From assembly GCF_002911665.1 (NCBI RefSeq), contig NZ_MTBP01000006.1, positions 124,001-188,000 on the forward strand: a stretch of 64,000 nucleotides of DNA. The letters are read 5' to 3'. Under the pieces are notes generated by a model. That model was not told the origin of the DNA and did not search any database. It saw nothing but the letters and a program-made list of their open reading frames with translations. The position numbers and the translations under genes were made by a program. This document shows positions 63,011 to 64,000 of this stretch, piece by piece. This DNA comes from Actinomadura rubteroloni (GTDB lineage Bacteria; Actinomycetota; Actinomycetes; Streptosporangiales; Streptosporangiaceae). Each line of letters opens with the position of its first letter. The first letter of the stretch is position 1.

Positions 63011-63126
63011 ACCTCCGACTGAGAACGTCGGAGGTCTCTCCCGCCCGCAGGGCCGGACCGGCGGCCCCGGGCCGGCATGGGCCGACCGTAATGACGGAAC
63101 CGTCGCGCAGGGATACTCCCCTCCAC
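63011..63126 (-). ncRNA. yybP-ykoY-type (manganese) riboswitch with RBS hairpin
   Basis: The leader of the TerC gene carries the two conserved blocks of the family: GGGGAGTA (5', 63122-63115) and GAGACC (3', about 63038-63033). The expression platform is a perfect nine-bp hairpin ACCTCCGAC-N7-GTCGGAGGT (63035-63011) whose right arm is the ribosome site, seven bases before the ATG. The 5' segment GGAGG (63124-63120) can compete for the same CCTCC, a mutually exclusive switch. Confidence 0.78.
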
Positions 63127-63190
63127 TATCTCCTTCAACGCGCGGGGGCTCGTCCTGGTTCCGGCGAACCGGGACTTTTCTGGAACGGTC

Positions 63191-64000
63191 TCAGCGGAGC
63201 GCGCGGTACAGCACGGCGAGCTGCTCGACCGCGTCCGCCTCCGAGGGGAGGGCGGCCGCGCGCAGCGCCCCGGCCGTCCCGAGCCGCACGGCCAGCGCCG
63301 CGTCGTCCAGGACCCGGTTCACGGCCCGCTCCAGCGCCGCCGCGTCGCCCGGCGGGACGAGCAGCGCCGCGTCGCTCTCGGGCCCCTGCAACGGCGATCC
63401 GGCGGCCTGGCCGCGCGCGGACGCCCCGACCATCGCCGGGATCCCGCCCACGCGGGTGGCGACCAGCGGCCGGCCCGCCCGCATGATCTCCTGGACGATC
63501 AGCGGCTGCCCCTCCCACACGCTCGGCACCACCGCGACGTCGGCGGCGGCGAGCAGGTCCGGGACGTCGGAGCGGCGGCCGAGCAGCCGCACCGGGAGGT
63601 CCTCGGCGGCGATGCGGGCGGCGAGATCGTCCTCCAGCGGGCCGTCCCCGGCGACGGCGACCAGCGGCACCGGGTCGCGGCGCGCCCAGCCCGCCGCCGC
63701 GTCCAGCAGCGTCGAGAGGCCCTTCTGCTCGGCGAGCCGTCCCACCGCGAGGACCAGCGGCCGGTCGCCGACGCCGAGCCGGGCGCGGACGTCGGGGCGG
63801 ACGGCCGGGCCGGGGCTGGAGCGCGGCGGCGGCGCGGGCACGAACGCGGCCTGGACGCGCCGCGCCCCGAGCGACCGCATCCGTTCCTCCAGGTCCGGGG
63901 AGACGCCGAGCACCGCGTCCGCGCCGCGGGCCACGACGCGTTCCAGCAGCCCGTACACGGCGGCGGTGCGCCCGCCCGCGAGGACGGCGTTGTGCAGGGT
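63191..64000 (-). CDS. Group 1/GT4-family glycosyltransferase (N-terminal part outside window)
   Basis: The C-terminal 269 residues of a GT-B glycosyltransferase that enters from beyond base 64000. The visible part starts TLHNAVLAGGRTAAVYGLLE and includes RPLVLAVGRLAEQKGLSTLL (GT4 motif), VAGDGPLEDDLAARIA, LLGRRSDVPDLLAAADVAVV and SVWEGQPLIVQEIMRAGRPL with the EX7E-type glutamate. It probably transfers a sugar from a nucleotide donor to a lipid or glycan; the acceptor is unknown. Confidence 0.9.
   Translation of the reverse strand, partial: TLHNAVLAGGRTAAVYGLLERVVARGADAVLGVSPDLEERMRSLGARRVQAAFVPAPPPRSSPGPAVRPDVRARLGVGDRPLVLAVGRLAEQKGLSTLLDAAAGWARRDPVPLVAVAGDGPLEDDLAARIAAEDLPVRLLGRRSDVPDLLAAADVAVVPSVWEGQPLIVQEIMRAGRPLVATRVGGIPAMVGASARGQAAGSPLQGPESDAALLVPPGDAAALERAVNRVLDDAALAVRLGTAGALRAAALPSEADAVEQLAVLYRALR

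Overview
The window is very high-GC DNA with dense, frequently overlapping genes, many GTG starts and a run of actinobacterial signature genes: rbpA, whiA, opcA, a bacterial proteasome beta subunit, a SufR-led suf operon and a DUF6131-type GPGG micro-protein. It is a chromosomal segment of a high-GC actinomycete. I favour the Streptosporangiales/Thermomonosporaceae type, but that is an inference from gene order only. I saw no phage genes, insertion sequences, CRISPR array, tRNA or rRNA. Most of the segment is core or conserved-accessory chromosome.

Layout. (1) 1-2800: end of a suf operon read leftwards (sufR-sufB-sufD), with a SufR-type operator and an iron box in front. (2) 2830-8532: an arginine-catabolism-like operon (antiporter, arcB, arcC, second permease, tandem universal stress protein) without arcA. 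(3) 8674-13966: ABC exporter, RhtA-like exporter, a lone proteasome beta subunit, and a PolX/PHP DNA polymerase. (4) 13967-17270: heme A synthase, a PrsW-type protease and heme O synthase, read leftwards. (5) 17775-26414: the pentose phosphate/glycolysis operon tkt-tal-pgi-zwf-opcA-pgl, divergent from ctaB. (6) 26510-37886: accessory block with an L,D-transpeptidase lipoprotein, an orphan response regulator, a 1129-residue protein I do not recognise, an ABC exporter, HEAT-like and DsbC-like proteins, GNATs, a carboxymuconolactone-decarboxylase-like protein, an ACT-GNAT fusion and a methyltransferase. (7) 37853-48726: a leftward core block, glyA (behind a ZTP riboswitch), rbpA, secG, tpiA, pgk, gap, whiA, yvcK, rapZ, uvrC. 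(8) 48806-64000: Rieske lipoprotein, uvrA, GNAT, metallo-hydrolase, micro-protein, secreted lipoproteins, adenylate cyclase, a MoxR/CoxE pair, a fused double acyl-CoA dehydrogenase, a TerC-family protein behind a manganese-type riboswitch, and a truncated glycosyltransferase.

How the genes fit together. The two carbon-metabolism blocks supply glycolysis and the oxidative and non-oxidative pentose phosphate pathway. The ctaA/ctaB genes supply heme A for cytochrome oxidase. uvrA and uvrC belong to nucleotide excision repair. whiA-yvcK-rapZ-uvrC is the conserved Gram-positive cluster. RNA and DNA control elements are the richest source of second-look material: SufR and iron boxes (2720-2803), a ZTP riboswitch (39181-39262), tandem DasR-like palindromes upstream of gap (43524-43546), a LexA-like box before uvrA (52230-52245), an RBS-occluding manganese-type riboswitch (63011-63126), very long perfect hairpins, and a recurring leaderless promoter layout (a -10 hexamer six or seven bases before the start codon) at about eight genes.

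All identifications come from reading motifs and gene order by eye. No database search was run.
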